Shown: positions 53,342-61,046, counted from the first letter of the stretch. The stretch: 64,000 bases of DNA from Metabacillus arenae (GCF_014773385.1 NZ_JACXAI010000023.1:40784-104783); one strand, 5' to 3'. The notes: generated by a model from the sequence alone, not told the origin. Numbers and translations are program-made.

Positions 53342-53721
53342 TGGAAATGTCGAAAACCTACACTGATTATGACAATAAAATCGTTTTAACGATTCCCGAC
53401 GAATTTATAGATGTCAAAACAGGTGAGTCCCATTTGGTATCGAAAAAAATAGAGGAGCAAATAGAATATCATTCAGAAAACAGTACACTTGGACATTTAC
53501 TTCTTTCTGCCTTACATTACTACCTTAATCCAGGATCATCCAATCGAGCAAAGACCGATCAAATTTTGCATGAGCTTTCGGTCATTAAAATGATAATGGA
53601 ACAAGGAAATTTCCAATTAAATCACTCACCTAAGTTGAATCGTCAAAAAGAGAATAAATCAACAAAAAATGCGGTGGATATAAAAGAGGTAGAAGATGTT
53701 TTAGAATCTTTTGGAGGTTAG
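53341..53721 (+). CDS. Putative ParR/AlfB-like partner of the actin
   Basis: This 126-residue protein starts with MEMSKTYTDYDNKIVLTIP (ATG 53341, or ATG 53347 after gaggg), has an acidic/helical middle and a basic helical region (SSNRAKTDQILHELSVIKMI). It overlaps the actin stop (TGATG), so the two are one operon. The length, position and charge pattern fit the adaptor that binds centromere DNA in type II partition systems, though no ribbon-helix-helix signature is obvious. The assignment rests mainly on context. Confidence 0.6.
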   Translation: MEMSKTYTDYDNKIVLTIPDEFIDVKTGESHLVSKKIEEQIEYHSENSTLGHLLLSALHYYLNPGSSNRAKTDQILHELSVIKMIMEQGNFQLNHSPKLNRQKENKSTKNAVDIKEVEDVLESFGG

Positions 53722-53752
53722 GGATAGTGAATGGGAGTCAATAGAATATAAA

Positions 53753-53780
53753 GCAGAGGATATAACTCTGCTTATTTATT
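53753..53780 (+). terminator. Terminator of the actin operon
   Basis: GCAGAG (53753-53758) pairs with CTCTGC (53766-53771), followed by a T-rich tract. Confidence 0.7.
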
Positions 53781-54108
53781 TTTGATTTAAGCCCTTCTTT
53801 CACCAACTCTAACCTTTTCTTTTTAATTGTTGTACATATACCATATGGTCAAAGGTGCTCTGTAATAACTCAGTCAAAAAGATTGCCTACTATTGAGAGC
53901 AAGGATGGAATAGCTATATCTGCTATGAAGAAGATAGTACCGGGATTTTCAAGGACAATATCACTTATGAACGAATTGATTAAGTGTTGAAGTGAAAAGT
54001 GAAAAAATCAAAATAATTTAACTGTTATTGTAGATGAACTCTCATTAAATTACTGGACCCGCTAAGGAAAGTATATAAAGCCATTTAGAATAGGGGATTG
54101 ACTTAGAA

Positions 54109-54135
54109 ACTTCTTTTCTTTGAAATCATATGATA
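54109..54135 (+). promoter_or_regulatory. Candidate sigma-K promoter of small GCGC protein 2
   Basis: AC (54109-54110), a 16-base spacer and CATATGATA (54127-54135) match the sigma-K pattern exactly, 38 bases upstream of the ATG. Confidence 0.65.
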
Positions 54136-54173
54136 GTTCATAAATATTGTTGAAATGGAAGGAAGGAGAATGC

Positions 54174-54302
54174 ATGAAAAAACCTATGAGTGGTCCTTCC
54201 CTCAATGGTAATAAACCAAAACAGGCAAGTGACGGCTTAACAAAACAGAAAAAAATAAAAAAATCTGGCTGTGGATGTAAGAAAAAAAGAAGACGGTCAT
54301 AA
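54174..54302 (+). CDS. Small basic GCGC protein 2
   Basis: This 42-residue protein begins MKKPMSGPSLNGNKPKQAS and ends KKSGCGCKKKRRRS. It is a paralogue of the 45-residue gene at 45931, sharing the basic Gly-Cys-Gly-Cys end. ATG 54174 follows aaggaaggag; an ATG 4 bases earlier is in a different frame. The sigma-K-type promoter supports late mother-cell expression. A weak hairpin AGGGG/CCCCT lies at 54425-54438. No named family is recognised; coat or crust is the likely site. Confidence 0.72.
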   Translation: MKKPMSGPSLNGNKPKQASDGLTKQKKIKKSGCGCKKKRRRS

Positions 54303-54938
54303 TTCGATGAATAGAAGCAAAGATTGTTCGACATTCCCTAAGAAGTATTGAAAGTTCAGGGATCGCTGTCAGAACCAGATTCCTTTTGGTCCAGTCCATT
54401 TAGTTACAATAAAGAAAACGACTTAGGGGCTCTCCCCTATTTTAAAAAATGAATGAGCTGCGCATTTTTTAATATTGGCTTTTTTCTTGAATTATAGAAG
54501 TTTACTTGCTGGTAGCTGGATAGGGAAATATTGAAAACGGGTATGAAGATGAGCTTATTAGTTCTTTATAATAGCAATCTTATTAGTGTATTTATTAGAC
54601 TTTACTAGATAAAGAAAACCAAAATCCAACAATAATTAAACAGAATGAAAAAGGCTATTTAACTAGTAGAAAAAAATTTTAAAAATATGAAAGGACGCGT
54701 TTATTTAGGAACGCGTCTTTTCGTGTATCTGGGCAATTAATAAAACAAGAGGTTGTCTAAAACCTTATGTTTTCATGCAACTGAACCAAGTTTATAGAGA
54801 AGTCAATAAAGAGTCATTGTGTTAACTGAAAATGCATGTCAATTACAAACTAGAGATGATGTTGGAGTTGTTTAAGGAATATTTCCATCTTATAGGAGGT
54901 ACTCTATTTCATATGAATGATTAAAGGGGACATCAAAT
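54303..54938. other. Intergenic region, no gene seen
   Basis: It contains a weak hairpin at 54425-54438 and a strong terminator at 54694-54721 of unassigned gene. Nothing else was recognised. Confidence 0.4.
54694..54721 (+). terminator. Strong terminator-like hairpin
   Basis: GACGCGTT (54694-54701) and AACGCGTC (54710-54717) form a perfect 8-bp stem followed by four T. There is no gene directly upstream, so the transcript it ends is unclear. Confidence 0.6.
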
Positions 54939-55652
54939 ATGCCAGAGTGGATAGAGATAGCAATTCGATCAACAGGAATGATATTCAGCCTTTTTTTTAT
55001 AACAAAGATTCTCGGCAAAAAGCAATTATCAAAGCTGTCTTTTTTTGAATACATTGTTGGTATTATAGTTGGTGATATTGCTGGTACGATTTCCATGGAT
55101 GTAGATTTGCATCTGATTAATGGGATTACCTCTATCCTAATTTGGTTTTTTGTATTGATAGTGATTGAGTTTTTGGTGATAAGAAGTAAAACCTTTCGAA
55201 AAGTAGTAGAAGGCACCTCGACTCCCTTTATTAAAAATGGTGAGATTCTCGAAGGGAATTTAAAAAAAGAACGGTATACTGCCTATGAATTACTTGAACA
55301 GCTTAGAAAAAAGGATGTCTTGCAAGTAGAAGATGTTGAATTTGCAACATTGGAAACAAATGGAGACTTAAGTGTTTTTTTAAAGAAGGAAAAGCAGCCA
55401 GTTACACGGGAAGATCTGTTTGGTCTATATCCCCCTGTAAAAATACCGCAAACGATCATTCTAGAAGGGAAATGGTTAAAGGAAACACTTGTAGGCAATG
55501 GATGGACGGAGGAATGGTTAATGTCTAAATTACAACGACGAAATGTAAAACTAAAAGACATATTCTTAGCACAATTAGATTCAGAAGGTGAACTATATAT
55601 CGATTTTTATGGGGATGGCGGTGATGTCGGTGCCAGGCACCAGAATGAATAA
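54939..55652 (+). CDS. DUF421 (YetF-like) membrane protein 1
   Basis: This 237-residue protein has three N-terminal membrane segments (about 5-25, 35-58, 62-82) and a soluble DUF421 C-terminal domain (GEILEGNLKKERYTAYELLE, VEFATLETNGDLSVFLKKE, PQTIILEGKWLKETL). Relatives (YetF, YkjA, YdfS, 2Duf) sit in the spore inner membrane in some Bacillus. ATG 54939 follows aaagggg. Its last seven residues and stop codon lie inside a palindromic repeat (55628-55668), so the natural C-terminus may have been altered by it. A second DUF421 gene is at 61180. Confidence 0.85.
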   Translation: MPEWIEIAIRSTGMIFSLFFITKILGKKQLSKLSFFEYIVGIIVGDIAGTISMDVDLHLINGITSILIWFFVLIVIEFLVIRSKTFRKVVEGTSTPFIKNGEILEGNLKKERYTAYELLEQLRKKDVLQVEDVEFATLETNGDLSVFLKKEKQPVTREDLFGLYPPVKIPQTIILEGKWLKETLVGNGWTEEWLMSKLQRRNVKLKDIFLAQLDSEGELYIDFYGDGGDVGARHQNE

Positions 55653-55668
55653 ATGGTGCCTGGCACCG
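55628..55668. repeat. Inverted pair of 13-bp palindromic repeats, copy 2
   Basis: GGTGCCAGGCACC (55629-55641) and GGTGCCTGGCACC (55655-55667), each a near-perfect palindrome, are separated by a 13-base spacer. It ends the DUF421 gene and is a relative of the 2606 and 57000 elements. Confidence 0.8.
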
Positions 55669-55673
55669 ACAAA

Positions 55674-56048
55674 TTATAGACTTGTTTTTCCACTATATCT
55701 ATGTCTATGCGGAGTAGCTCCATCTGCGGTGGTAACACCGCTAAATTCGTGATAATGGCCACCTCTAGGAAGAGGAATAGCAGGACCGGTCACACCCCTG
55801 ATCTGATGTTTGTGACCATCATTGAAAGAAGTGAATGTAAAGTACTTATGGGTATGCGGAACTCCATTTGGGGCTGGTTCAGTAGTTCCAGCATATTGAT
55901 GTCTATGTCCAACATCACTAGAGGTGACTCCTTTAAATTCGTGGACATGAACTGGTCTTCCATTCCATGAAGTAATTTAAAGATGGTGGGAATGCATAGG
56001 ATCTGAACCATCTGCATGATACATGAATCCAGAAACAGGTATTTCCAT
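55674..56048 (-). pseudogene. ymaF: ymaF homologue with in-frame stop
   Basis: On the minus strand the ATG at 56048 begins MEIPVSGFMYHADGSD and continues PMHSHHL, then codon 24 (55977-55979) is TAA. The same frame goes on with ITSWNGRPVHVHEFKGVTSS and many His-rich repeats (HRHQYAGTTEPAPNG, HKHQIRGVTGPAIPLPRGG, HRHRYSGKT) up to a stop at 55674-55676. These are hallmarks of the YmaF family, in which the position of the TAA is usually a tyrosine. A single base change (TAT or TAC to TAA) can explain it. The gene is therefore probably broken or the base is a sequencing error. The plus-strand frame 55701-55970 is its shadow. Confidence 0.82.
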
Positions 56049-56147
56049 GAATAAACTCCTTTTTGCTTTTTTTAGGTAATGTATGAAATAAAAGTCAAAA
56101 AAATGACTCTGATCAGTCTATTTTTTAGAGATAGTACTGCTTGAAAT

Positions 56148-56180
56148 GGTTGGGTAATTAAAAGCATCCAACCCTTTTTT
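56148..56180 (+). terminator. Terminator-like hairpin
   Basis: GGTTGGGT (56148-56155) and ATCCAACC (56166-56173), an 8-bp stem with one G-U, are followed by six T. No gene is directly upstream on the plus strand. Confidence 0.6.
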
Positions 56181-56280
56181 GTTAATCGAAAACCACTTGC
56201 TAGTGGTTCTGAAAAGCTTATTGTAGAGCTGAAATTTAAGTTAATTAAAGCATTAACGAATGAAAGCTAGTTAGCGAAAT

Positions 56281-56410
56281 CCAGTTCCAGGCGCAATCGG
56301 CACGAGGTCATAAGCCAATAGCTGGGCACTTTCCACCTTTCTTATACGCTTGTTTATTTTTTAAGGAAATTCCACTAATGCCCTATGCACGGGTCTATTC
56401 CAAGTTCTAC
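56281..56410. repeat. Dispersed intergenic repeat, copy C
   Basis: It shows ttccaggcgcaatcgg, gaggtcataag, attccactaatgcc and ttccaagtt in the same order as copy A at 20690-20822, with moderate divergence. Confidence 0.4.
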
Positions 56411-56417
56411 TTATCCG

Positions 56418-56426
56418 CATATTGTA
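56418..56426 (+). promoter_or_regulatory. Sigma-K-like -10 box of yjcZ copy 2
   Basis: CATATTGTA matches CATANNNTA, 31 bases upstream of the start codon, but the -35 AC is not at the right distance. Confidence 0.4.
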
Positions 56427-56457
56427 TAAGTGACGAAGAATAGAGGAGGTGCTGTTA

Positions 56458-56586
56458 ATGGGTTACGGTTACTATGGTGGCGGAGGCTACGGTGGTGGAG
56501 GCTACTACGGTTCAACATTCGTATTGATTGTAGTATTATTCATCTTGTTGATCATCGTAGGCGCAAGCTTCAATAACGACTACTAA
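56458..56586 (+). CDS. yjcZ: YjcZ-family sporulation protein, copy 2
   Basis: This 42-residue protein has a Gly/Tyr-rich N-terminus ([19 protein letters not shown]) and one hydrophobic segment ([19 protein letters not shown]), ending NNDY. The membrane segment is nearly the same as in the 32-residue copy at 4198, so the two are paralogues with different N-termini. ATG 56458 follows agaggaggt. This is a well known small sporulation-associated family of unknown molecular function. Confidence 0.88.
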   Translation: MGYGYYGGGGYGGGGYYGSTFVLIVVLFILLIIVGASFNNDY

Positions 56587-56607
56587 TTTGTAAACTATAA
56601 CAACCTC

Positions 56608-56645
56608 AGAAAGTACGGGAACCATTTCTCGTGCTTTCTATTTGA
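56608..56645 (+). terminator. Terminator-like hairpin after yjcZ copy 2
   Basis: An imperfect stem AGAAAGTACGGGAA with TTTCTCGTGCTTTCT is followed by a short T-run. Confidence 0.5.
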
Positions 56646-56677
56646 TTAATGGTATAGATCAATTCATCAAGGTAGGC

Positions 56678-56704
56678 ACACAATGAAGCATGCTTCATAG
56701 AATA
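56678..56704 (+). promoter_or_regulatory. Candidate sigma-K promoter of spoVIF
   Basis: AC (56678-56679), a 16-base spacer and CATAGAATA (56696-56704) match the sigma-K pattern exactly, 28 bases upstream of the ATG. Confidence 0.6.
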
Positions 56705-56732
56705 TAGCATACATGTAAGGAGGCCGAGATAA

Positions 56733-56993
56733 ATGGATAATCATTTCTTCAAAAACATTGAAAAGAAAACCGGTGTAAACATGAAAGATGTTTTATCATT
56801 GGCAAACTCTCTTCAAAATGCCAATTTTAAAGATGAGAATACGGTACGAAGTGTTATTAAACGCGTTGCCCAAATTGCTAATAAACGGGTTCCGAAAGAC
56901 CTTGAAGATAAAATTGTTAACTCAATCGTAAGCGGGAATGAAAGCTTGGACTTCAACACGATTTCAAAAATGATCAACAACCCGAAAAAATAA
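56733..56993 (+). CDS. spoVIF: Stage VI sporulation protein F (YjcC)
   Basis: This 86-residue protein matches SpoVIF: DNHFFKNIEKKTGVNMKDVL, SLANSLQNANFKDENTVRSV, VAQIANKRVPKDLEDKIVNS, and NTISKMINNPKK. SpoVIF is a mother-cell regulator that helps coat assembly through GerE in B. subtilis. It is adjacent to yjcD there as well. The ATG follows aaggaggcc. A repeat element follows directly after the stop. Its position marks the right edge of the accessory region. Confidence 0.93.
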   Translation: MDNHFFKNIEKKTGVNMKDVLSLANSLQNANFKDENTVRSVIKRVAQIANKRVPKDLEDKIVNSIVSGNESLDFNTISKMINNPKK

Positions 56994-56999
56994 AAATAG

Positions 57000-57064
57000 G
57001 GTGCCAGGCACCATTTATTCATTTTGGTGCCTGGCACCAAAAATGAAATAAGGTGCCAGGCACC
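57000..57064. repeat. Three 13-bp palindromic repeats, copy 3
   Basis: Units at 57000-57012, 57026-57038 and 57052-57064 (alternating GGTGCCAGGCACC and GGTGCCTGGCACC) are each separated by 13-base AT-rich spacers containing TTATTCAT or its complement. The array lies exactly between the convergent spoVIF and yjcD genes; the yjcD stop codon (57065-57067) abuts it. Confidence 0.85.
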
Positions 57065-59356
57065 CTAAATGATAGGCCGTAAAAACCTGGATGGGTTAGC
57101 TTTTCTTCCTCTTCGCATCGTTGGCATGGAGACATAGAGACCATGTTTAGCTCTTGTCATGGCGACGTATAGAAGACGGCGTTCTTCTTCCAATGGGGCG
57201 TTCTCGCCTTTTCGCAAGGATTCTAATGCAAAGTCGTGCGGCAGAGAGCCGTCTACAGCACCTACTATATAAACATTCTTGAATTCTAATCCTTTTGCCC
57301 TGTGTATGGTCATCAGCTGTACAGCTTTTTTAGGTTTTTCTAAATTTCTTCTTTCTTGAACGGCAGCCCGCATATGATCAATGTGTTCCAGAAACGAAGC
57401 AAGGTCGTCAAATTTTTTCGCTACGACTTTAAGGTCCTTTATTTCATCAGATCCCTTTTCAATTGCATTTCCTTCATTTCCCCGTTTTTTTACATAATCA
57501 TCAAAGCCCATATCCTTTTCAATAATCTCAATTGCTGTTGCAGGCGGATATCGCTGAAGCTTAGAAAAATGAGGGATAATCTGGTTGAGTTTTTTTTGCT
57601 GAAAAGGAAGAAGGTTAGAAAGCTTTCCTAATGCTTCTACAAGTGTGCAATCGTGAAAAATAGAAAGAGCTTTTAAGTCGTTCAAAGCTGACTGTTTAAT
57701 AAACAAGGCAGACAGTAGGTGGCTCGCTGCTTCCGAATGATCGGGGTTCAATGAAAGCCGCATGAATGCAAGCAAATTCTTCACAATTCTTCTGTCATAA
57801 AAAGAGGAATGATCCTGCTCCATGACGAAAGGAATACTTGACTGGTGTAAACGTTCAAAAACCGCTCGGCCGTTTGCATGAGTTCGATAAAGAATCGCAA
57901 AGTCTTCCGGGGATGCGCCGTTTTCCATTTTTTCTTTCATATCATTTACGATCATCGTCGCTTCAACTTCCTCATCATACGGTGAAAAAACAACCGGCCC
58001 TTCCTTCCGTTCATAATGTGCAGTAATCTCCTTTTGATAACGGTGCTTATTAAGTGAAATGATCTGCTTGGCTGTTGAAACAATTGGATGACTTGAACGG
58101 TAATTTTTTTTCAAATGAACAATCTCTGCGTTTGGAAAGTCTTTTTTAAAATTTAAAATAATCGAAGGATCGCTTCCTCTAAAAGCATAAATGGATTGAT
58201 CGTCATCTCCGACTGCACATAAATTACCGCTTTTTGCAGAGAGCATTTTAATCATTTCGTATTGAATAGGATTGATATCTTGAAATTCATCAACGAGAAA
58301 ATAATGGAATCGCTCTTGATATTTTTTCAAAATATGGGGCTCTTGTTTAAAAAGCTCATAGCATTTTAGAAGCATATCATCAAAATCAAACTGATCTCGC
58401 TCGTGCTTCAACTTCTCATAATGTCTATATAAAAAATGGACTTTTTCTTCCCAATCACCTTTTGGTACAAATTTTTCTTCAGGGAGTAATGTGTTTTTCC
58501 AAAAGCTTATTTGCTGGAGTGCCTGATCATAAGGAAACTCCTTTTCATCAAGTCCAAGCTCCTTTCCTGCTTGTTTCACGTATTGCTCTTTCTGCCAGTC
58601 CCATTTAATCAAATTCGGACCCTGCCATTTTCCGGGCTGATGGAACGACAAAATTTTATAAAAAATACTGTGAAAGGTTCCAGTTAGCAATCGTTTCGTT
58701 TTGTTTGAAGACAATCCATTTATCATGATAATCCTGTCTTTCATTTCGCGAGCAGCTTTTGATGTGAACGTAACAAGCATCATTGACTCAGGCTCAATTT
58801 GATGAGTTTGTATCATGTGGGCGGCCCGTGCTGTCAGTACTCTCGTTTTCCCGCTGCCTGCTCCTGCTAATACAAGCAATGAACCATGTACAGCAGTTAC
58901 TGCCCGTTCCTGATCGGTATTCAAGGAAATTTCTCCAATCAATTTATGAGAAAGAAGCTCGTTACTAGGATGATAGCTTTCGATAATACGAATTGGCTTC
59001 GGTTCATCCCAAACCTTTTCTTTTTCAATGGTAGAGACACCAGTAATAGCCCGCCCCTTAGGTATTCGAAACCCGTTTCGCTCAGCATATGCATGATGAC
59101 CAGCGGCAGCCGAAGGTTTCTCAACTGTCAGGCAGGCTATTTCACAATCGGTAAAGTCCCCATTTTCAAAATGTGAAAAAGCCGGAGGAGTATTCATACT
59201 AAAGTAAAGCTTTACAGGATTATCACAATGAGCACATCTTACATAGCCTCTCAGGCTATTCTCGTATAATTTTTGCAAGCTATCAGGCGTAATTGTTGAA
59301 AGCCTGACCGTTTCCTTTTTAAATTTTGCACAATCCAAAAAGAGGTCCCCTCCCAT
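57065..59356 (-). CDS. yjcD: UvrD/Rep-family DNA helicase YjcD
   Basis: This 763-residue helicase has the superfamily-1 set: Walker A VLAGAGSGKTRVLTARAA, VDEFQDINPIQYEMI, VGDDDQSIYAFRGSDP, KKNYRSSHPIVSTA, TIHRAKGLEFKNVYIVG and LYVAMTRAKHGLYVS. The N-terminal 100 residues hold a Cys-based zinc-like region (CAHCDNPVKLYF, CEIACL). YjcD follows spoVIF in B. subtilis. Start is ATG 59356 without good ribosome site, or TTG 59338 after ggagggg. The gene is ordinary; its role in replication or repair is by family. Confidence 0.92.
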   Translation of the reverse strand: MGGDLFLDCAKFKKETVRLSTITPDSLQKLYENSLRGYVRCAHCDNPVKLYFSMNTPPAFSHFENGDFTDCEIACLTVEKPSAAAGHHAYAERNGFRIPKGRAITGVSTIEKEKVWDEPKPIRIIESYHPSNELLSHKLIGEISLNTDQERAVTAVHGSLLVLAGAGSGKTRVLTARAAHMIQTHQIEPESMMLVTFTSKAAREMKDRIIMINGLSSNKTKRLLTGTFHSIFYKILSFHQPGKWQGPNLIKWDWQKEQYVKQAGKELGLDEKEFPYDQALQQISFWKNTLLPEEKFVPKGDWEEKVHFLYRHYEKLKHERDQFDFDDMLLKCYELFKQEPHILKKYQERFHYFLVDEFQDINPIQYEMIKMLSAKSGNLCAVGDDDQSIYAFRGSDPSIILNFKKDFPNAEIVHLKKNYRSSHPIVSTAKQIISLNKHRYQKEITAHYERKEGPVVFSPYDEEVEATMIVNDMKEKMENGASPEDFAILYRTHANGRAVFERLHQSSIPFVMEQDHSSFYDRRIVKNLLAFMRLSLNPDHSEAASHLLSALFIKQSALNDLKALSIFHDCTLVEALGKLSNLLPFQQKKLNQIIPHFSKLQRYPPATAIEIIEKDMGFDDYVKKRGNEGNAIEKGSDEIKDLKVVAKKFDDLASFLEHIDHMRAAVQERRNLEKPKKAVQLMTIHRAKGLEFKNVYIVGAVDGSLPHDFALESLRKGENAPLEEERRLLYVAMTRAKHGLYVSMPTMRRGRKANPSRFLRPII

Positions 59357-59694
59357 AATTTCACAAAGCTGTTTTCGTAAGCTTTGCCACTATTAAAACA
59401 TTGTAAGGTTAGAGGCAGGGATGCAGCCTGACAACCTGCCAATTTATCTTAGTAAAGGATTTTTACAATAAAAAATAATCATTTAGAAAAAAATGATCAC
59501 AAATATTCATGAATTTATCTGAAATGACAACCTCTATCTTATCAAAACTCAGCGTCTTTGAAAAAGGGATTTTGCATAGGTTTCTAAAAAATGAAAAAGA
59601 GAGATTCTTTATTAGAAGCTTTGATTTGTAGATTTACCAGATCGGTTTACTGCACGTTATGAGTGGGGTCATAACATGGAAGAGGAGGGATTGG
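59357..59694. other. Intergenic region before the small gene at 59695
   Basis: It is AT-rich with no recognised promoter pattern or gene. It lies between the divergent yjcD and a small gene. Confidence 0.4.
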
Positions 59695-59937
59695 ATGGGA
59701 TATGTTGCACCGGTAACAAACTATCAGTATATTCAATATGCTAATCGGATGGAGAAAACACTTCCTAACTATACACAATTTATGAAAATATCAAGTATCA
59801 ACCTAACCAGACAATATATAGAACAGCAACGGAAACATGATCAGTATAGCTTAGCTGACATTATTATCAGCAAAAAGAAAAAGAACAAATACCAATTTCA
59901 AGAAGGGAAAGGAATCACCTTCAACGAATATGTTTGA
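59695..59937 (+). CDS. Small conserved-looking protein of unknown function
   Basis: This 80-residue protein starts MGYVAPVTNYQYIQYANRME and has a Tyr/Gln-rich N-terminus, a charged helical middle (LTRQYIEQQRKHDQ) and a Lys-rich end. ATG 59695 is chosen because gaggaggga lies 6 bases upstream; an upstream frame start at 59659 has none. No family recognised. B. subtilis has the small gene yjzE near this place, but I cannot confirm similarity. Confidence 0.6.
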   Translation: MGYVAPVTNYQYIQYANRMEKTLPNYTQFMKISSINLTRQYIEQQRKHDQYSLADIIISKKKKNKYQFQEGKGITFNEYV

Positions 59938-60146
59938 AAAGGCTGTTTTCATTGTTGCACATGAAGTTAAGCTGCCTCCAGAGGTCAGAGGTGTATAGTG
60001 AGTCTTTAAAGCAATCGGCGACTAAGGTCACTTATAAAAGAGATAAGACCGAAAAACGCAAGGCGCTAATCCTTCGAAGATAAGGCAAAACGAGTCGGCA
60101 GGCAGGAAGGATATGAACTGATAAAAAAGAAAATGAGGTTTGTCCC

Positions 60147-61046
60147 ATGGAATTTCAACAAATTAATGAAAATTGTTATTACTTTCAAGGAGCAGTGAAT
60201 ATTGGCTATATTCATGATGGAAAGACTGGCTTGCTCATTGATGCAGGATTAGAAAAACATGCGATGAAAAAGGTATTAAAAAAGCTGGAGAGTGAAGGTT
60301 TGCCAATAACACACCTGTTTATTACGCACGCTCATGCAGATCATTATGGCGGAGCTGCCTATTTGCAGTCAACGAAAAAAATCTTAACTTTTGCTCCTAA
60401 AATAGAGGAGGCTATTTTAGAAAACCCTTTATTTGAACCGCTCTATCTATTTCAAGGAAATGAGCCAATAACTGAATTAAGAAATAAATTTTTAGAGGGA
60501 ACTAGAGTTAAAGTTGATCAAGTGGTTGAGGAAGGGGATCTCCTGCTAGGGAATTTAAAGATCAACATCTATTCATTACCCGGACACAGCATCAATCAAT
60601 TGGGGCTAATAGGATACAATATTTTTTATTGTGCAGATGCTTATTTTGGTCCTGAACAACTAATAAAGCATAAAATTCCATTTATCATTGATGGAGAAAA
60701 AACTCTTCAAACTTTACATAAAATCAAGTCGATCCCATGTGACGGAGCAGTTCCTGGCCATGGGAGATTTGAAGAGGCGTATGCAAAAACAGTTGACGAA
60801 AACATACGCTGCCACGAAGAAATCCTTGAAGATGTGTATCATACGATAGCCTATACTGCGGGCGGAATTCCCCAGGAAGAGCTTGTCAGGCGAATGTGTC
60901 AAAAATATCATGTTGAATTAAAAAACCTCTCATCCTGGTTATTGTATAGAACAGCTGTAATGGCCTATGTTACAAAGCTATTTAAAGATGAAAAAATTGA
61001 ATGGTCATTTGAAAACTCTATTTTTAAAATAAAGCTCGTATCCTAA
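60147..61046 (+). CDS. MBL-fold metallohydrolase
   Basis: This 299-residue protein has the metallo-beta-lactamase fold signature FITHAHADHYGG (residues about 58-69), SLPGHSINQLG, FYCADAYFG and GAVPGHGRFEEA. It contains four to five metal ligands. The C-terminal 100 residues form a helical extension of the MBL-fold family that acts on thioesters or similar. The ATG follows aatgaggttt. It is not part of the sporulation-specific block. Substrate unknown. Confidence 0.85.
   Translation: MEFQQINENCYYFQGAVNIGYIHDGKTGLLIDAGLEKHAMKKVLKKLESEGLPITHLFITHAHADHYGGAAYLQSTKKILTFAPKIEEAILENPLFEPLYLFQGNEPITELRNKFLEGTRVKVDQVVEEGDLLLGNLKINIYSLPGHSINQLGLIGYNIFYCADAYFGPEQLIKHKIPFIIDGEKTLQTLHKIKSIPCDGAVPGHGRFEEAYAKTVDENIRCHEEILEDVYHTIAYTAGGIPQEELVRRMCQKYHVELKNLSSWLLYRTAVMAYVTKLFKDEKIEWSFENSIFKIKLVS

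Larger units (their letters stand above)
53722..54173. other. Intergenic region between the actin operon and GCGC protein 2
   Basis: It holds the terminator of the actin operon and a sigma-K promoter at 54109-54135. No repeated centromere-like motif was noticed by eye. Confidence 0.4.
56049..56457. other. Intergenic region before yjcZ copy 2
   Basis: It contains a plus-strand hairpin terminator (56148-56180), a dispersed repeat copy (about 56281-56410), and a sigma-K-like -10 box. Confidence 0.45.

Noticed and set aside
55701..56017. Frames on both strands (55701-55970 plus, 55790-56017 minus) over ymaF
   Set aside because: They are shadows of the interrupted ymaF gene, whose own frame is clearly His-rich and conserved.
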